DNA of 64,000 nt from Cytobacillus sp. NCCP-133. GTDB lineage: Bacteria; Bacillota; Bacilli; Bacillales; Cytobacillaceae. Shown here piece after piece: positions 55,731 to 64,000 of this stretch (positions are counted from its first letter, which is position 1; each line of letters starts with the position of its first letter). The position numbers and the translations under genes are program-made. The stretch spans positions 196,689-260,688 of the forward strand of contig NZ_BRVM01000001.1 of the NCBI RefSeq assembly GCF_026011715.1, in the 5' to 3' direction. The notes beneath the pieces are model-generated. The model was given only the letters and a program-made list of their open reading frames with translations, was not told the origin of the DNA and searched no databases.

Positions 55731-55757
55731 AAAGACGGGAATAATCCCGCCTTTTCT
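55731..55757 (-). terminator. Terminator of spoIVB
   Basis: AAAAGGCGGGA / TCCCGTCTTT stem with a short TTAT loop and six T on the minus strand. Confidence 0.8.
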
Positions 55758-55773
55758 TTTATCCATAAGATAT

Positions 55774-57063
55774 TCAAGATGCTTTTTCTTCTGCCTTTTC
55801 ATATATATCAATTCCAGCTTCATTTAACATCCATTCAATATGGACTCCGTAACCGGACGTTGGATCGTTTACAAAAACATGCGTTACCGCTCCAATCATT
55901 TTGCCATCTTGAATGATAGGGCTTCCGCTCATGCCCTGGACAATTCCACCAGTTTTATCAAGCAGCTTTTGGTCAGTGACTTTTATAACCATGCCTTTTG
56001 TAGCAGGGAATTTTTGCGGAATGGTGCTTACAATTTCGATATCGAACAGTGAAACTTCATCATTATCAACCACAGTCAAAATTTGCGCTGGACCTTCTTT
56101 TACTTGATGAGATAATGCGATAGGCATTGGTTTGTCAAAAATGCCGTTTTTCATATTCCGGTTTAATTCGCCAAATATTCCGAAAGGACTGTTTCTGACA
56201 ATATTGCCGATTACTTCTTTATCAGAAGAGAAACGAGCCAGTTTTTCCCCTGGATTGCCGTTGCTTCCTTTTTCAATGGAAGTAACAGTCGATCTGACAA
56301 TTTGTCCATCTTCAACCACAATCGGCTTCTTTGTATCCATATCAGATATCACATGGCCTAATGCACCATATTTCTTTGATTCTGGATGATAAAAAGTCAT
56401 CGTGCCGATGCCAGCTGCCGAATCGCGAATATAAAGGCCAAGCTTATAGGTGTCTTCCCCGTTTTCTCTTAATGGAATCAGCTCGGTCTTTACTTTGCCG
56501 CTTTCACGGCTGATAACGATTTGCAACGCCTTTCCCGTCTTTCCTGCCTCTTGAACAAATGGAGCTACATCGGACATTTTTTCAATTTTCTTGCCGTTGA
56601 TTTCTGTAATAATATCTCCAATTTTTATGCCCGCAGTTTCACCTGGCGAAGCTTTGCCTTCAGCTGTGTTCACTTGATGGTGCCCTACTACTAAAACACC
56701 CACTGTATTAAGCTTTACTCCTATGCTCTGGCCTCCAGGAATTACCCTAAAATCCTTCAAAACATTGACATCAACCTTTTTAATTGGAAAACCCGCCAGC
56801 TCTAAAAACATTTCATTTTTTCCATTTTCACGCGCATGCAGGGATACGGTATGGTTATCTTCTTTAAGTGAAATACTTGAGTTATCTATGGTAAAACCAG
56901 CTGATACAGCTTCTGCTTTCGCAAAGTCCAGCTGCTGTCCTTCGAAAAGAGTTATATTTCCAGGAACTTGCAAATATTCTTGAATTGGTTTTGAAAAACC
57001 TAATGAAATTAATGAAACAAGGAGAATTCCACCAATTATTTTACGTAAAACATCATATGTCAA
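55774..57063 (-). CDS. spoIVB: SpoIVB serine peptidase
   Basis: 429-aa S55 family protease made in the forespore. It cleaves SpoIVFA to start SigK activation in the mother cell. A single N-terminal membrane segment (about residues 11-26), a PDZ domain ([39 protein letters not shown]) and the protease domain with catalytic His in [11 protein letters not shown], Ser in [13 protein letters not shown] and Asp in [12 protein letters not shown] are seen. TTG 57063 is chosen because GAGGAG lies 9-10 bases upstream and the length then agrees with B. subtilis SpoIVB. Confidence 0.94.
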   Translation of the reverse strand: MTYDVLRKIIGGILLVSLISLGFSKPIQEYLQVPGNITLFEGQQLDFAKAEAVSAGFTIDNSSISLKEDNHTVSLHARENGKNEMFLELAGFPIKKVDVNVLKDFRVIPGGQSIGVKLNTVGVLVVGHHQVNTAEGKASPGETAGIKIGDIITEINGKKIEKMSDVAPFVQEAGKTGKALQIVISRESGKVKTELIPLRENGEDTYKLGLYIRDSAAGIGTMTFYHPESKKYGALGHVISDMDTKKPIVVEDGQIVRSTVTSIEKGSNGNPGEKLARFSSDKEVIGNIVRNSPFGIFGELNRNMKNGIFDKPMPIALSHQVKEGPAQILTVVDNDEVSLFDIEIVSTIPQKFPATKGMVIKVTDQKLLDKTGGIVQGMSGSPIIQDGKMIGAVTHVFVNDPTSGYGVHIEWMLNEAGIDIYEKAEEKAS

Positions 57064-57160
57064 ATTTTTCACTCTCCTCGCTTCTAGTCCATCCACGTCT
57101 AATGGCTACATCTATAATTTTGCCTGCATTGAAGGCATTTATAACAGGCTTAAAGATAAA

Positions 57161-57190
57161 AAAAGCTATCCTTCTTTGGATAGCTTTTCA
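57161..57190 (-). terminator. Terminator of recN
   Basis: AAAAGCTATCC / GGATAGCTTTT, 11-bp perfect stem, then more T on the minus strand. Confidence 0.88.
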
Positions 57191-57260
57191 TGGTATTGGC
57201 ATCCTTCCTGCTTAGGCTGATTTTTAAGCAGTGGGCCAGAGGAATTTGAGCGTCTGGTAA

Positions 57261-58943
57261 TTATTTTAACTGGCTGGCCAGCTGGAGCAATTCCTTTGCA
57301 TGCTCCTTAGTTAAGTCCGTAATTTCAACCCCTGAAATCATGCGCCCAATTTCCTTGACTTTTTCATCTTCTGATAATGGTTTAACAGTCGTTTTAGTAC
57401 GCCCATCTTTTGTTTTTTTGGAAATAAATAAATGTGTATCAGCCATAGCGGCTACCTGCGGAAGGTGCGAGATGCATAAAACTTGTGAATTTATAGAGAC
57501 ATGATGAATTTTCTCTGCAATCGCTTGGGCAACCCTTCCGCTGACTCCTGTATCCACCTCATCAAATATAATGCTTGTGACTCCCTGATGCTTTGAAAAA
57601 ATGCTTTTTAAAGCAAGCATGATTCTGGAAAGTTCGCCACCAGATGCAATCTTAGATAATGGCTTAATGGGCTCTCCCGGATTGGTCGATAGATAAAATT
57701 CCGCTTTGTCGATTCCATTCTTTAAAAAGCTTTCAGGTTCAGATGAAAATTTAACTTCGAAAACGGTTTTTTCCATATATAATTCCTTAAGCTCTTTGTG
57801 AATTAATTTCGTTAATTTCAGAGCGGACTTTTTTCGCAGCTGGCTGAGTTCTTCAGCTTCAACCAGAAGATCTTTTTTCAACGCAGCCACTTCTTTCTGG
57901 AGGGTATCAATATGCGTCTCTTTATTTTGCAGCGTCTCAATTTCCTCTTCTATTTTAGCTGCATACTCCATAACTTCTTCTACAGTCTTCCCATACTTTC
58001 GTTTTAATCCATTAATTTCAGTAAGCCTATCTTCTATTTCATTAAGCCTCTGTGGGTTAAATTCCATAAAATCCATTTCATTTCGGAGTGAACTAGCAGA
58101 GTCCTCAAGCAAATAAAAGCAATTTGAAACATTCTCAGCTATTTCTTTATATGCCGGCTCAAGTTCAGCTGCATCCTGCACATGCGCCTTGACCATTCCA
58201 ATCCAGTCCAATCCCTTTTGCTCGCCCTGCAGAGCATTGTATCCTGATTGCAAAGATTCGTAAATCCGTTCGAAATTGGAAAGTTTTCTTCTTTCTTCAT
58301 ACAGCTTTTCGTCTTCATTTGCCTTTAGCTGTGCTGACTGGATTTCGTCCAGCTGAAATTGTATTAAATCCAGACGATGTGCCATCTGCTGCTCGTTCTC
58401 ACTTAAACTTTTAAGTTTTTTTAGTGTGGTTTCATAGGACCGGTATATTTCTTGATATTCACCTAATGCACTTGCAATTTTATTTCCGCCAAATTGATCC
58501 AGAAGCGAAAGATGCTGGGTTTCATCCATTAGTTCCTGATGCTCATGCTGACCATGAATATCAATCAGTGTACTTCCGATTTCCCTTAGAGTGGAGATTG
58601 TAACAAGTTTACCATTAACCCTGCAGACGCTTTTTCCAGATTTGGATATATCCCTGCGCAGAACAACCATGCCGTCTTCGATATCTATCCCAAATTCCAC
58701 TGTCTTTTTATAACAGGGGTGCTTGGGATCATCCAATTGGAATAGCCCTTCAATCTCCGCCTTATCTTCACCATGACGAACAAACTCAGCAGATCCTCTG
58801 CCGCCTACAAGCAAATGGATCGCATCAATAATTATGGACTTTCCAGCTCCCGTTTCGCCAGTTAAAACAGTTAAGCCCTTTTCAAATGAAACAGAAAGGG
58901 CTTCAATAATAGCAAAGTTCCTTATAGATATTTCATTCAACAA
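57261..58943 (-). CDS. recN: DNA repair protein RecN
   Basis: 560-aa SMC-like ATPase acting early at double-strand breaks. Walker A LTGETGAGKSIIIDAI near residue 30, a long coiled-coil centre (about 160-370), signature LSKIASGGELSRIMLALKS and Walker B SIIFDEVDTGVSGRVAQA. MLNEISIRNFAIIE is the standard N-terminus; the start codon is TTG 58943 with GGGGTGAT upstream. It lies 17 bases after argR, the usual ahrC-recN pair. Confidence 0.96.
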   Translation of the reverse strand: MLNEISIRNFAIIEALSVSFEKGLTVLTGETGAGKSIIIDAIHLLVGGRGSAEFVRHGEDKAEIEGLFQLDDPKHPCYKKTVEFGIDIEDGMVVLRRDISKSGKSVCRVNGKLVTISTLREIGSTLIDIHGQHEHQELMDETQHLSLLDQFGGNKIASALGEYQEIYRSYETTLKKLKSLSENEQQMAHRLDLIQFQLDEIQSAQLKANEDEKLYEERRKLSNFERIYESLQSGYNALQGEQKGLDWIGMVKAHVQDAAELEPAYKEIAENVSNCFYLLEDSASSLRNEMDFMEFNPQRLNEIEDRLTEINGLKRKYGKTVEEVMEYAAKIEEEIETLQNKETHIDTLQKEVAALKKDLLVEAEELSQLRKKSALKLTKLIHKELKELYMEKTVFEVKFSSEPESFLKNGIDKAEFYLSTNPGEPIKPLSKIASGGELSRIMLALKSIFSKHQGVTSIIFDEVDTGVSGRVAQAIAEKIHHVSINSQVLCISHLPQVAAMADTHLFISKKTKDGRTKTTVKPLSEDEKVKEIGRMISGVEITDLTKEHAKELLQLASQLK

Positions 58944-58960
58944 TCATATCACCCCAAAAA

Positions 58961-59410
58961 TTAGAGCATTTCAAGAAAACGGTTTGAAATTGCCTCCGTA
59001 CCCTCCGGTGTTTTGCAAATGATTAAGCATGTATCGTCACCACAAATCGTTCCTAATATTTCTTCCCAATCCAGGTTATCAATAAGAGCCCCAATAGCCA
59101 TTGCATTCCCGGGAAGCGTCTTCATTACCAGCAAATGCCCAGCAGTATCCACACGGACAAAAGCATCCATTAAGTTCCTTTTTAGCTTTTGCAAAGGATT
59201 GAAGCGCTGGTCTGCCGGAAGGCTATATTTATATCTTCCATCCATCAATGGCACTTTTACAAGATGAAGTTCTTTAATATCCCTTGAAACTGTCGCCTGA
59301 GTAACATTGAATCCTGCATTTTTCAGCTCATCGACCAGGTCATCCTGTGTTTCAATATCGTTATTTGTTATAATTTCTCGTATTTTAATGTGTCTTTGGC
59401 CTTTATTCAC
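58961..59410 (-). CDS. argR: Arginine repressor/activator ArgR (AhrC)
   Basis: 149-aa hexameric regulator. The winged-helix N-terminal half has [53 protein letters not shown] with the SR motif of the recognition helix; the C-terminal half has [33 protein letters not shown], with the GDD residues binding arginine. GTG 59410 is the start: AGAGGTGAT is the SD, giving the same length as AhrC. A likely target is artPQR in this window. Confidence 0.96.
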   Translation of the reverse strand: MNKGQRHIKIREIITNNDIETQDDLVDELKNAGFNVTQATVSRDIKELHLVKVPLMDGRYKYSLPADQRFNPLQKLKRNLMDAFVRVDTAGHLLVMKTLPGNAMAIGALIDNLDWEEILGTICGDDTCLIICKTPEGTEAISNRFLEML

Positions 59411-59844
59411 TTTTATCACCTCTACAATTAACCCGCTGATCGGCTTTCTCTAAGGCTCTTTCCGTATATATTGTTGTTTTTACTCAAGAATTTTGACCAT
59501 TGATTACAGCACCGGGCATTTGCTTTCCGCGGGGAGGATAAGAGCCTCCTCGGCTTCGCCTGTGGGGTATCCCCTCCGCTACAATCAACTCAGCAAATGA
59601 AACTAAGTAATTGAAAAGCAACAAACCTTACGAAAACAGTCTTCTTTAAACATAAAATTTCACTAATAAATAAAGTATAATCTCCCCTTATGTTAGCCGA
59701 TTTTCCCTATAAAGTACAATTTTTCCCCGCAATAAATATAAACAATTCGTTAAAACTCGACAAAATCCTTTCTTGCGATTTAAACAAGGCTGTTTAAAGC
59801 AACAACCTTTAGAAAACACCATATAAAAAGGAACAGGCTTATGC
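59411..59844. other. Gene-free interval argR/tlyA holding a palindromic repeat
   Basis: 434 bases. It contains a GC-rich palindromic element (59517-59599) and an AT-rich part (59620-59820) presumably with the argR promoter. In B. subtilis the two genes are closer, so the spacing here looks enlarged by insertion. Confidence 0.5.
59517..59599. repeat. 83-base palindromic repeat element
   Basis: Ends in perfect inverted repeats CATTTGCT (59517-59524) and AGCAAATG (59592-59599). An inner pair GCGGGGAGGATA / TATCCCCTCCGC has two mismatches, and a central GAGCCTCCTCGGCTTCGCC resembles GC-rich repeats common in Bacillus genomes. Confidence 0.6.
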
Positions 59845-59854
59845 CTATTCCTCT
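59824..59854 (-). terminator. Terminator of tlyA
   Basis: AGGAATAGGC / GCCTGTTCCT stem with an ATAA loop, then TTTTTATAT on the minus strand; its left arm overlaps the stop codon. Confidence 0.8.
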
Positions 59855-60690
59855 TCGCTTGCTTGCTTAGTTTTTAACTCGGCATGTGCTGATTTTACAA
59901 CTTCATTTGTTTGGACTCTTAATCGGTTCTCGCCCTCTTGTTTGATCCCAGACCAGTTCAAATGCAATAAAAACTCAATATTGCCGTCACCGCCAGTTAT
60001 TGGTGAGTAAGATACATTATTCACGTCAAAACCGAGAGTCAGTGAAAATTCAATAATTTTATCAAGCACCGCTTCATGGACCTTGGAATCCCTTACGATG
60101 CCCTTTTTTCCAACCTGTTCACGGCCAGCTTCAAACTGGGGTTTTACAAGCGCCACAACATCACTGCCGGATACCAGAAGCGTTTTGAGGACAGGTAAAA
60201 TCAGTTTTAGCGATATAAAGGAAACATCGATGGAAGCAAAATCAGGCATTCCAGCTTGAAGGTCGGAAGGCGTTACATAGCGGAAGTTTGTCCTTTCCAT
60301 GACGATAACCCGTTCATCCTGCCTTAGCTTCCAGGCAAGCTGATTATATCCTACATCAAGTGCATAAGACATTTTAGCTCCATTTTGCAGGGCACAATCA
60401 GTAAAGCCTCCAGTTGAAGAACCGATATCAAGCAAAAGTTTGCCTTCCACATTTAAGTCAAAAACCTTGAGAGCTTTTTCTAGCTTTAGTCCCCCTCGGC
60501 TGACATATGGCATTACTTTCCCCTTTAGGATTAAGGGGATATCTATGCTGACCTTCTCCCCGGGTTTATCAAGCCTGCTCTCATTGCTGAATACAAGACC
60601 TGCCATTACAGCCCTTTTAGCCTTTTCCCTTGTTTCCGCAAGACCTCTTTCAACTAATAAAACATCTAATCGTTCTTTTTTTGTTTTCAT
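59845..60690 (-). CDS. tlyA: TlyA family rRNA methyltransferase/hemolysin-like YqxC
   Basis: 281 aa. N-terminal S4 RNA-binding domain (RLDVLLVERGLAETREKAKRAVMAGLVFSN, residues 7-36), then a FtsJ-like methyltransferase with the SAM loop LLDIGSSTGGFTDCALQNGA, DVGYNQLAWKLRQ, and the catalytic Lys in VALVKPQFEAG. TlyA enzymes 2'-O-methylate rRNA; the hemolysin name is historical. It follows dxs by three bases and is probably coupled to it. Confidence 0.9.
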   Translation of the reverse strand: MKTKKERLDVLLVERGLAETREKAKRAVMAGLVFSNESRLDKPGEKVSIDIPLILKGKVMPYVSRGGLKLEKALKVFDLNVEGKLLLDIGSSTGGFTDCALQNGAKMSYALDVGYNQLAWKLRQDERVIVMERTNFRYVTPSDLQAGMPDFASIDVSFISLKLILPVLKTLLVSGSDVVALVKPQFEAGREQVGKKGIVRDSKVHEAVLDKIIEFSLTLGFDVNNVSYSPITGGDGNIEFLLHLNWSGIKQEGENRLRVQTNEVVKSAHAELKTKQASEEE

Positions 60691-60693
60691 TCT

Positions 60694-62586
60694 TTAAGCC
60701 CTTTTTTGTTTTTTTCTTGCTAGTTTGCTCATTTTTTCAACAATATCCCCTACAGTCATGCCGATTTCCTCTAACAGCTCTTTTACACTGCCATGTTCAA
60801 TAAATTTATCAGGTATGCCCATTCTGTCGATTTTTGCATGATGAAACCCCTGTTCATGAGCGTATTCCAAAATTGCACTACCAAATCCGCCCTGGAGTAC
60901 AGCTTCTTCTATAGTCAGAACCGGCATGTTTTCAGCGAACAATTCCTGCAGCATCTTCTCATCGAGAGGCTTAATAAAACGTGCATTCACTACTTTTACC
61001 GAGCAGCCTTGTTTTTCAAGCTGCTCTGCTGCTTTCATAGCCATCTGAATTGTCGTCCCAAAGGTAAGGATGGCTGCGTCATTTCCTTCCCTCAGAACCT
61101 CCCAAGTGCCAATCGGAATGGCTTTTAGCTTATCATCCATCGGCACTCCTATTCCATTGCCGCGCGGAAAACGCATGGCTATAGGGCCATCATTGTAGTC
61201 GATTGCCGTTTTAACCATGTGCTGGCCCTCATTTTCATCCTTTGGCATCATTAAAACCATATTTGGCAAATGTCTTAAAAAGGCTATATCAAAAACGCCC
61301 TGATGGGTTTCCCCATCTGCACCAACAAGCCCTGCACGGTCTATCCCGATAAACACATTCAAATTCTGCCTAGCAATATCATGCACGACCTGATCATAAG
61401 CACGCTGAAGGAAAGTTGAATATATAGCCAGGAAAGGCTTCATATCTTGCGTCGCCAATCCTGCTGCCACAGTTGCTGCATGCTGCTCGGCAATCCCCAC
61501 ATCAAACATTCTGTCAGGGAACTCTCCAGCAAATCCTTCCAGCTTCGATCCAACAGGCATTGCTGGTGTAATAGCCACGATTCGTTCATCTTCTCTGGCT
61601 AGCCTTCTTACCGTCTCGCTGACAAGCTTGCTCCATGCTGGCGGTGCAATTGCCGGTTTGACAAAATCGCCGGTTTCCATTTTATATGGACCTGTACCGT
61701 GCCAGGTTCCAATCTTATCGCTTTCTGCAGGCTGATAGCCCTTTCCTTTTTTGGTAATGACATGCAGAAGGACCGGTCCCTCTGTCTTCTTTGCATAAGC
61801 CAAGTTTTCAAATAGATCTTCATAGTTATGGCCATCTACAGGTCCTAAATAGGTAAAGCCCATTTCTTCAAAAAACATCCCTGACACAAATAGATATTTC
61901 AGGCTATCCTTTAGCCTCTCAGCAGTGGAAGCTAACTTTCCGCCAACTGCAGGAACCTTTTTCAGGAAATACTCCAGTTCATCCTTTACCCGATTATATT
62001 TGCCGGCTGTCCGTAGTCTCCCAAGCACATTATGCAGCGCGCCCACATTTGGGGCGATCGACATTTCATTATCATTCAAAATGACAATCATGTTCTTCTT
62101 TTCATGGCCAATATGGTTCAGTGCTTCTAAAGCCATACCGCCAGTTAGCGCCCCATCCCCTATGACCGGGATAACATAGCTATCTTCTTTTTTCAGGTCT
62201 CTGGCGATGGCCATTCCCATTGCGGCAGATAAAGAAGTTGAACTATGTCCCGTTTCCCAAACATCATGTTCGCTTTCAATCATCTTCGGGAACCCGCAAA
62301 GACCTTTGTATTGCCTTAATGTATCAAATTGGGACGCACGGCCAGTCAATATTTTATGTACATAGGATTGATGGCCGACATCCCAAATGATTTTATCTTT
62401 GGGGCTATCGAAGCATTTATGAAGTGCTACTGTCAATTCCACGACTCCCAGGTTAGGGCCGATATGGCCGCCAGTACCCGAAAGCTTTTCAATGAGGAAT
62501 TTGCGAATTTCCTGGCTTAGATTTTCAAGTTCTTTATTAGAAAGCCCCTTCAAAAAGGAAGGGTCTTTAATTGTTAACAGATCCAT
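60694..62586 (-). CDS. dxs: 1-deoxy-D-xylulose-5-phosphate synthase
   Basis: 630-aa first enzyme of the MEP isoprenoid pathway. [18 protein letters not shown], the TPP motif [18 protein letters not shown] with [13 protein letters not shown], and [18 protein letters not shown] with the key His are intact. ATG 62586 ([15 protein letters not shown]) is chosen as it matches the family N-terminus; the GTG at 62598 overlaps the oapA stop. SD is weak, so translation is probably coupled to oapA. Confidence 0.95.
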   Translation of the reverse strand: MDLLTIKDPSFLKGLSNKELENLSQEIRKFLIEKLSGTGGHIGPNLGVVELTVALHKCFDSPKDKIIWDVGHQSYVHKILTGRASQFDTLRQYKGLCGFPKMIESEHDVWETGHSSTSLSAAMGMAIARDLKKEDSYVIPVIGDGALTGGMALEALNHIGHEKKNMIVILNDNEMSIAPNVGALHNVLGRLRTAGKYNRVKDELEYFLKKVPAVGGKLASTAERLKDSLKYLFVSGMFFEEMGFTYLGPVDGHNYEDLFENLAYAKKTEGPVLLHVITKKGKGYQPAESDKIGTWHGTGPYKMETGDFVKPAIAPPAWSKLVSETVRRLAREDERIVAITPAMPVGSKLEGFAGEFPDRMFDVGIAEQHAATVAAGLATQDMKPFLAIYSTFLQRAYDQVVHDIARQNLNVFIGIDRAGLVGADGETHQGVFDIAFLRHLPNMVLMMPKDENEGQHMVKTAIDYNDGPIAMRFPRGNGIGVPMDDKLKAIPIGTWEVLREGNDAAILTFGTTIQMAMKAAEQLEKQGCSVKVVNARFIKPLDEKMLQELFAENMPVLTIEEAVLQGGFGSAILEYAHEQGFHHAKIDRMGIPDKFIEHGSVKELLEEIGMTVGDIVEKMSKLARKKQKRA

Positions 62587-62598
62587 TCTGCGGACCAC

Positions 62599-63216
62599 TC
62601 ACTTTCGTTTCTTATTCGTCCGTTTTTTTAATTTCGTTCTTTTCTTGTCTTTTATTATAACAATATGGAATTTATCCTCAAGAAATTGCAGAACTTTCCC
62701 TACCTGGAAGATAATATCTTTAGAGTACCTTATAGCAAGAGATTTTCCAAATGCTTTTCCTCCAACAGTCATTGCAGCTATAATGCTTGTTATAATAACG
62801 GAAGAAGCATATTCGAATACGCTGCTGTGATCCATTTGAAATGAGACTGTCAGCTGTACAATTACTATGGCTGCAGCCGCACCGCTAATAATCCCTGAAA
62901 TATCGCCGATTACATCATTGCAAAAACTGGCAAACCGATCTGCATTTCTAACGATGCGAATCGAATACCTGGCTCCATATACCTTATTGGAAGCCATGGA
63001 ATGAAAAGGCACTTCATCAGCCGCTGTGGCGGCAATTCCTATCATATCAAAAAAAATGCCAATTAAAACAATAATGGATACAACAATTAGACCGGTTCCC
63101 CATGAAACACCATTCAATATGGAGTTGGAGATAATTGAAAAAAGAGCCGCTAGCACAAAAGTGATAACGGCAATACTGAAGCTCCATTTAATCGAATTCC
63201 GCAGCAACTCTTTCAT
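62599..63216 (-). CDS. oapA: OLE-associated protein OapA
   Basis: 205-aa membrane protein. Four hydrophobic segments (about residues 13-32, 40-62, 104-122 and 136-156). Before the third lie GIAATAADEVPFHSMASNKVYGA and NADRFASFCNDVIGDISG, resembling the DUF21/CNNM-like fold; the tail is extremely basic (KDKKRTKLKKRTNKKRK), suited to RNA binding. Directly upstream of dxs and directly downstream of a roughly 750-base structured RNA is exactly the genomic place of OapA (BH2780-type) in OLE-RNA bacteria. SD AAAAGGAAG before ATG 63216. Identification rests on context plus features. Confidence 0.85.
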   Translation of the reverse strand: MKELLRNSIKWSFSIAVITFVLAALFSIISNSILNGVSWGTGLIVVSIIVLIGIFFDMIGIAATAADEVPFHSMASNKVYGARYSIRIVRNADRFASFCNDVIGDISGIISGAAAAIVIVQLTVSFQMDHSSVFEYASSVIITSIIAAMTVGGKAFGKSLAIRYSKDIIFQVGKVLQFLEDKFHIVIIKDKKRTKLKKRTNKKRK

Positions 63217-63249
63217 TTCTGTAAATACTTCCTTTTGAATTAAGAATGA

Positions 63250-64000
63250 ATAAGAGGCGGGGCTCGCCGGTTTTTCGCGAAATCAAGTTCGCCTGTTCAG
63301 CTTCAGCAAGAGCTTCGCCTCTTTCTTTGTGATTATTAAGCTTTAACCGCTATGGCAAGCTGCCCATATAGGACAATTTATGTATGAGGGGCAAACCCCT
63401 CAAAAATTTCTGGTAAATAGGATGGCCATACAAAGGGTTAAGATTGCGGCTTAGGTCCAGTAGGTTTTCCCAAGCGAATACCGGATGTCGCCATACCGGC
63501 GGTTTCCCTTTAAATCCGCCTTAGCTGTGTCGCCATCAGCTAGACTGGATTGCCACTTAGTCCGCACTATAATCCCCTTTATATGTCATTGGAACAGTCT
63601 AGGAGATTTCCTCGGCAGCCTTTAACCATTTCCCTAGCCTCTTTTGCAAAGAAGATTTCATACAGGCGAAAAAGCATATATCAATGGCCAACTGATGTAT
63701 GCCCTTATAACTGTAATCCCCTCTATCCTCACTCAAGGCAGGCTACGCTGCTAGTGATCTCCCATGGAATCACATTGCAGGTTCATAACCCGAGATTTCA
63801 GCGCTTACGCTTTCGCTGCAGCACGGCCTTCGGGGCCTCCGCGGTGAAAGGGTCAACGCCCACATGCCTTTGCAGATCGCCCTTACACCTTACTCCCTGA
63901 ATCGACCCAAGGCTGGGCGCCTCAAGCCAAAACAAGGAACTTCATCGATGTGCCCTTTAGTGGATTTTTAGCCCCACCTTCAGGAATGGTAGGCCGACTA
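63250..64000 (-). ncRNA. ole: OLE RNA (ornate, large, extremophilic), 5' end possibly outside window
   Basis: The whole interval is GC-richer than the flanks, lacks credible coding frames and folds into many local stems. Examples: CGCCTCTT/AAGAGGCG closing the 3' end (63316-63323 with 63252-63259), a GAGGGG-CAAA-CCCCTC hairpin (63386-63401), twin hairpins with identical loops (63481-63499, 63522-63542), and GGCGG...CCGCC (63499-63520). It lies immediately upstream of oapA and dxs on the same strand, the conserved position of OLE RNA in Bacillaceae. OLE RNAs are about 600 or more bases, bind OapA at the membrane and influence cold, alcohol and Mg tolerance. I cannot run a covariance model, so the family call is by context and structure. 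Confidence 0.83.

Noticed and set aside
63550..63900. Plus-strand open frame of 116 codons
   Set aside because: It lies antisense to the structured RNA, has no SD and an unnatural composition rich in Ser, Pro, Arg and Cys; the OLE RNA explains the region.
63250..64000. HEARO/omega-RNA of an IscB or TnpB element
   Set aside because: GGCC-rich hairpins first suggested this, but no nuclease frame follows; oapA-dxs does, which fits OLE RNA.
1..64000. CRISPR arrays, tRNA/rRNA genes, prophage or intact insertion sequences
   Set aside because: Looked for regularly spaced repeats, tRNA-like cloverleaf ends and transposase motifs; none could be supported.

Overview
The window reads as a Bacillaceae chromosome: AT-leaning, strong Shine-Dalgarno (SD) sites, many GTG/TTG starts, sporulation genes (spo0A, spoIVB, a candidate mciZ), T-box leaders and LexA/CcpA/ArgR-like sites. 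Gene order follows the Bacillus subtilis yqxK-yqk-yqj-art-bkd-spo0A-recN-ahrC-yqxC-dxs block, read in reverse. It differs from B. subtilis in carrying methylmalonyl-CoA mutase genes and, at the right edge, oapA with a large structured RNA that I interpret as OLE RNA. A Cytobacillus/Mesobacillus-like host is my inference; I cannot fix the species.

Left part (1-17.4 kb): a partial yqxK, nudF, a 44-codon mciZ-like gene, yqkF, a membrane protein and yqkE. Next comes a ketone-body/leucine module (scoAB, thiolase and divergent HMG-CoA lyase around a cre-like palindrome), then yqkD and a lipoprotein. A decayed group II intron sits directly behind the terminator of yqkB. It is followed by a YolD-like gene and a Y-family polymerase under LexA-type boxes, yqzH, an SDR and an MBL-fold hydrolase.

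Middle part (17.5-37.5 kb): a proline T-box drives proI, followed by namA. A phenylalanine-type T-box precedes an NSS-family transporter. Then come a phosphatase, rnz, zwf and gndA (oxidative pentose phosphate pathway), dinB, a CheW-like protein, a tripeptidase, the propionyl/methylmalonyl-CoA carboxylase beta subunit and epimerase, the 31-aa Prli42, an L,D-transpeptidase, yqjA, the artPQR transporter with a probable ArgR operator, and brxB.

Right part (37.8-64 kb): mutA-mutB-meaB convert methylmalonyl-CoA to succinyl-CoA. The ptb-bcd-buk-lpdV-bkdAA-bkdAB-bkdB operon (branched-chain keto acid oxidation) starts from a textbook sigma-54 promoter with two dyad sites upstream, next to its activator gene bkdR. 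Then yqzF, spo0A (SigH promoter and 0A boxes, terminator-like leader hairpin), spoIVB, recN, argR, tlyA, dxs, oapA and the OLE RNA. Together the bkd, mut, mce/mmdA and sco/thl/hmgL genes make a catabolic network that takes Val, Ile and Leu skeletons to succinyl-CoA and acetyl-CoA.

No rRNA, tRNA, CRISPR array, prophage or intact transposase was seen.
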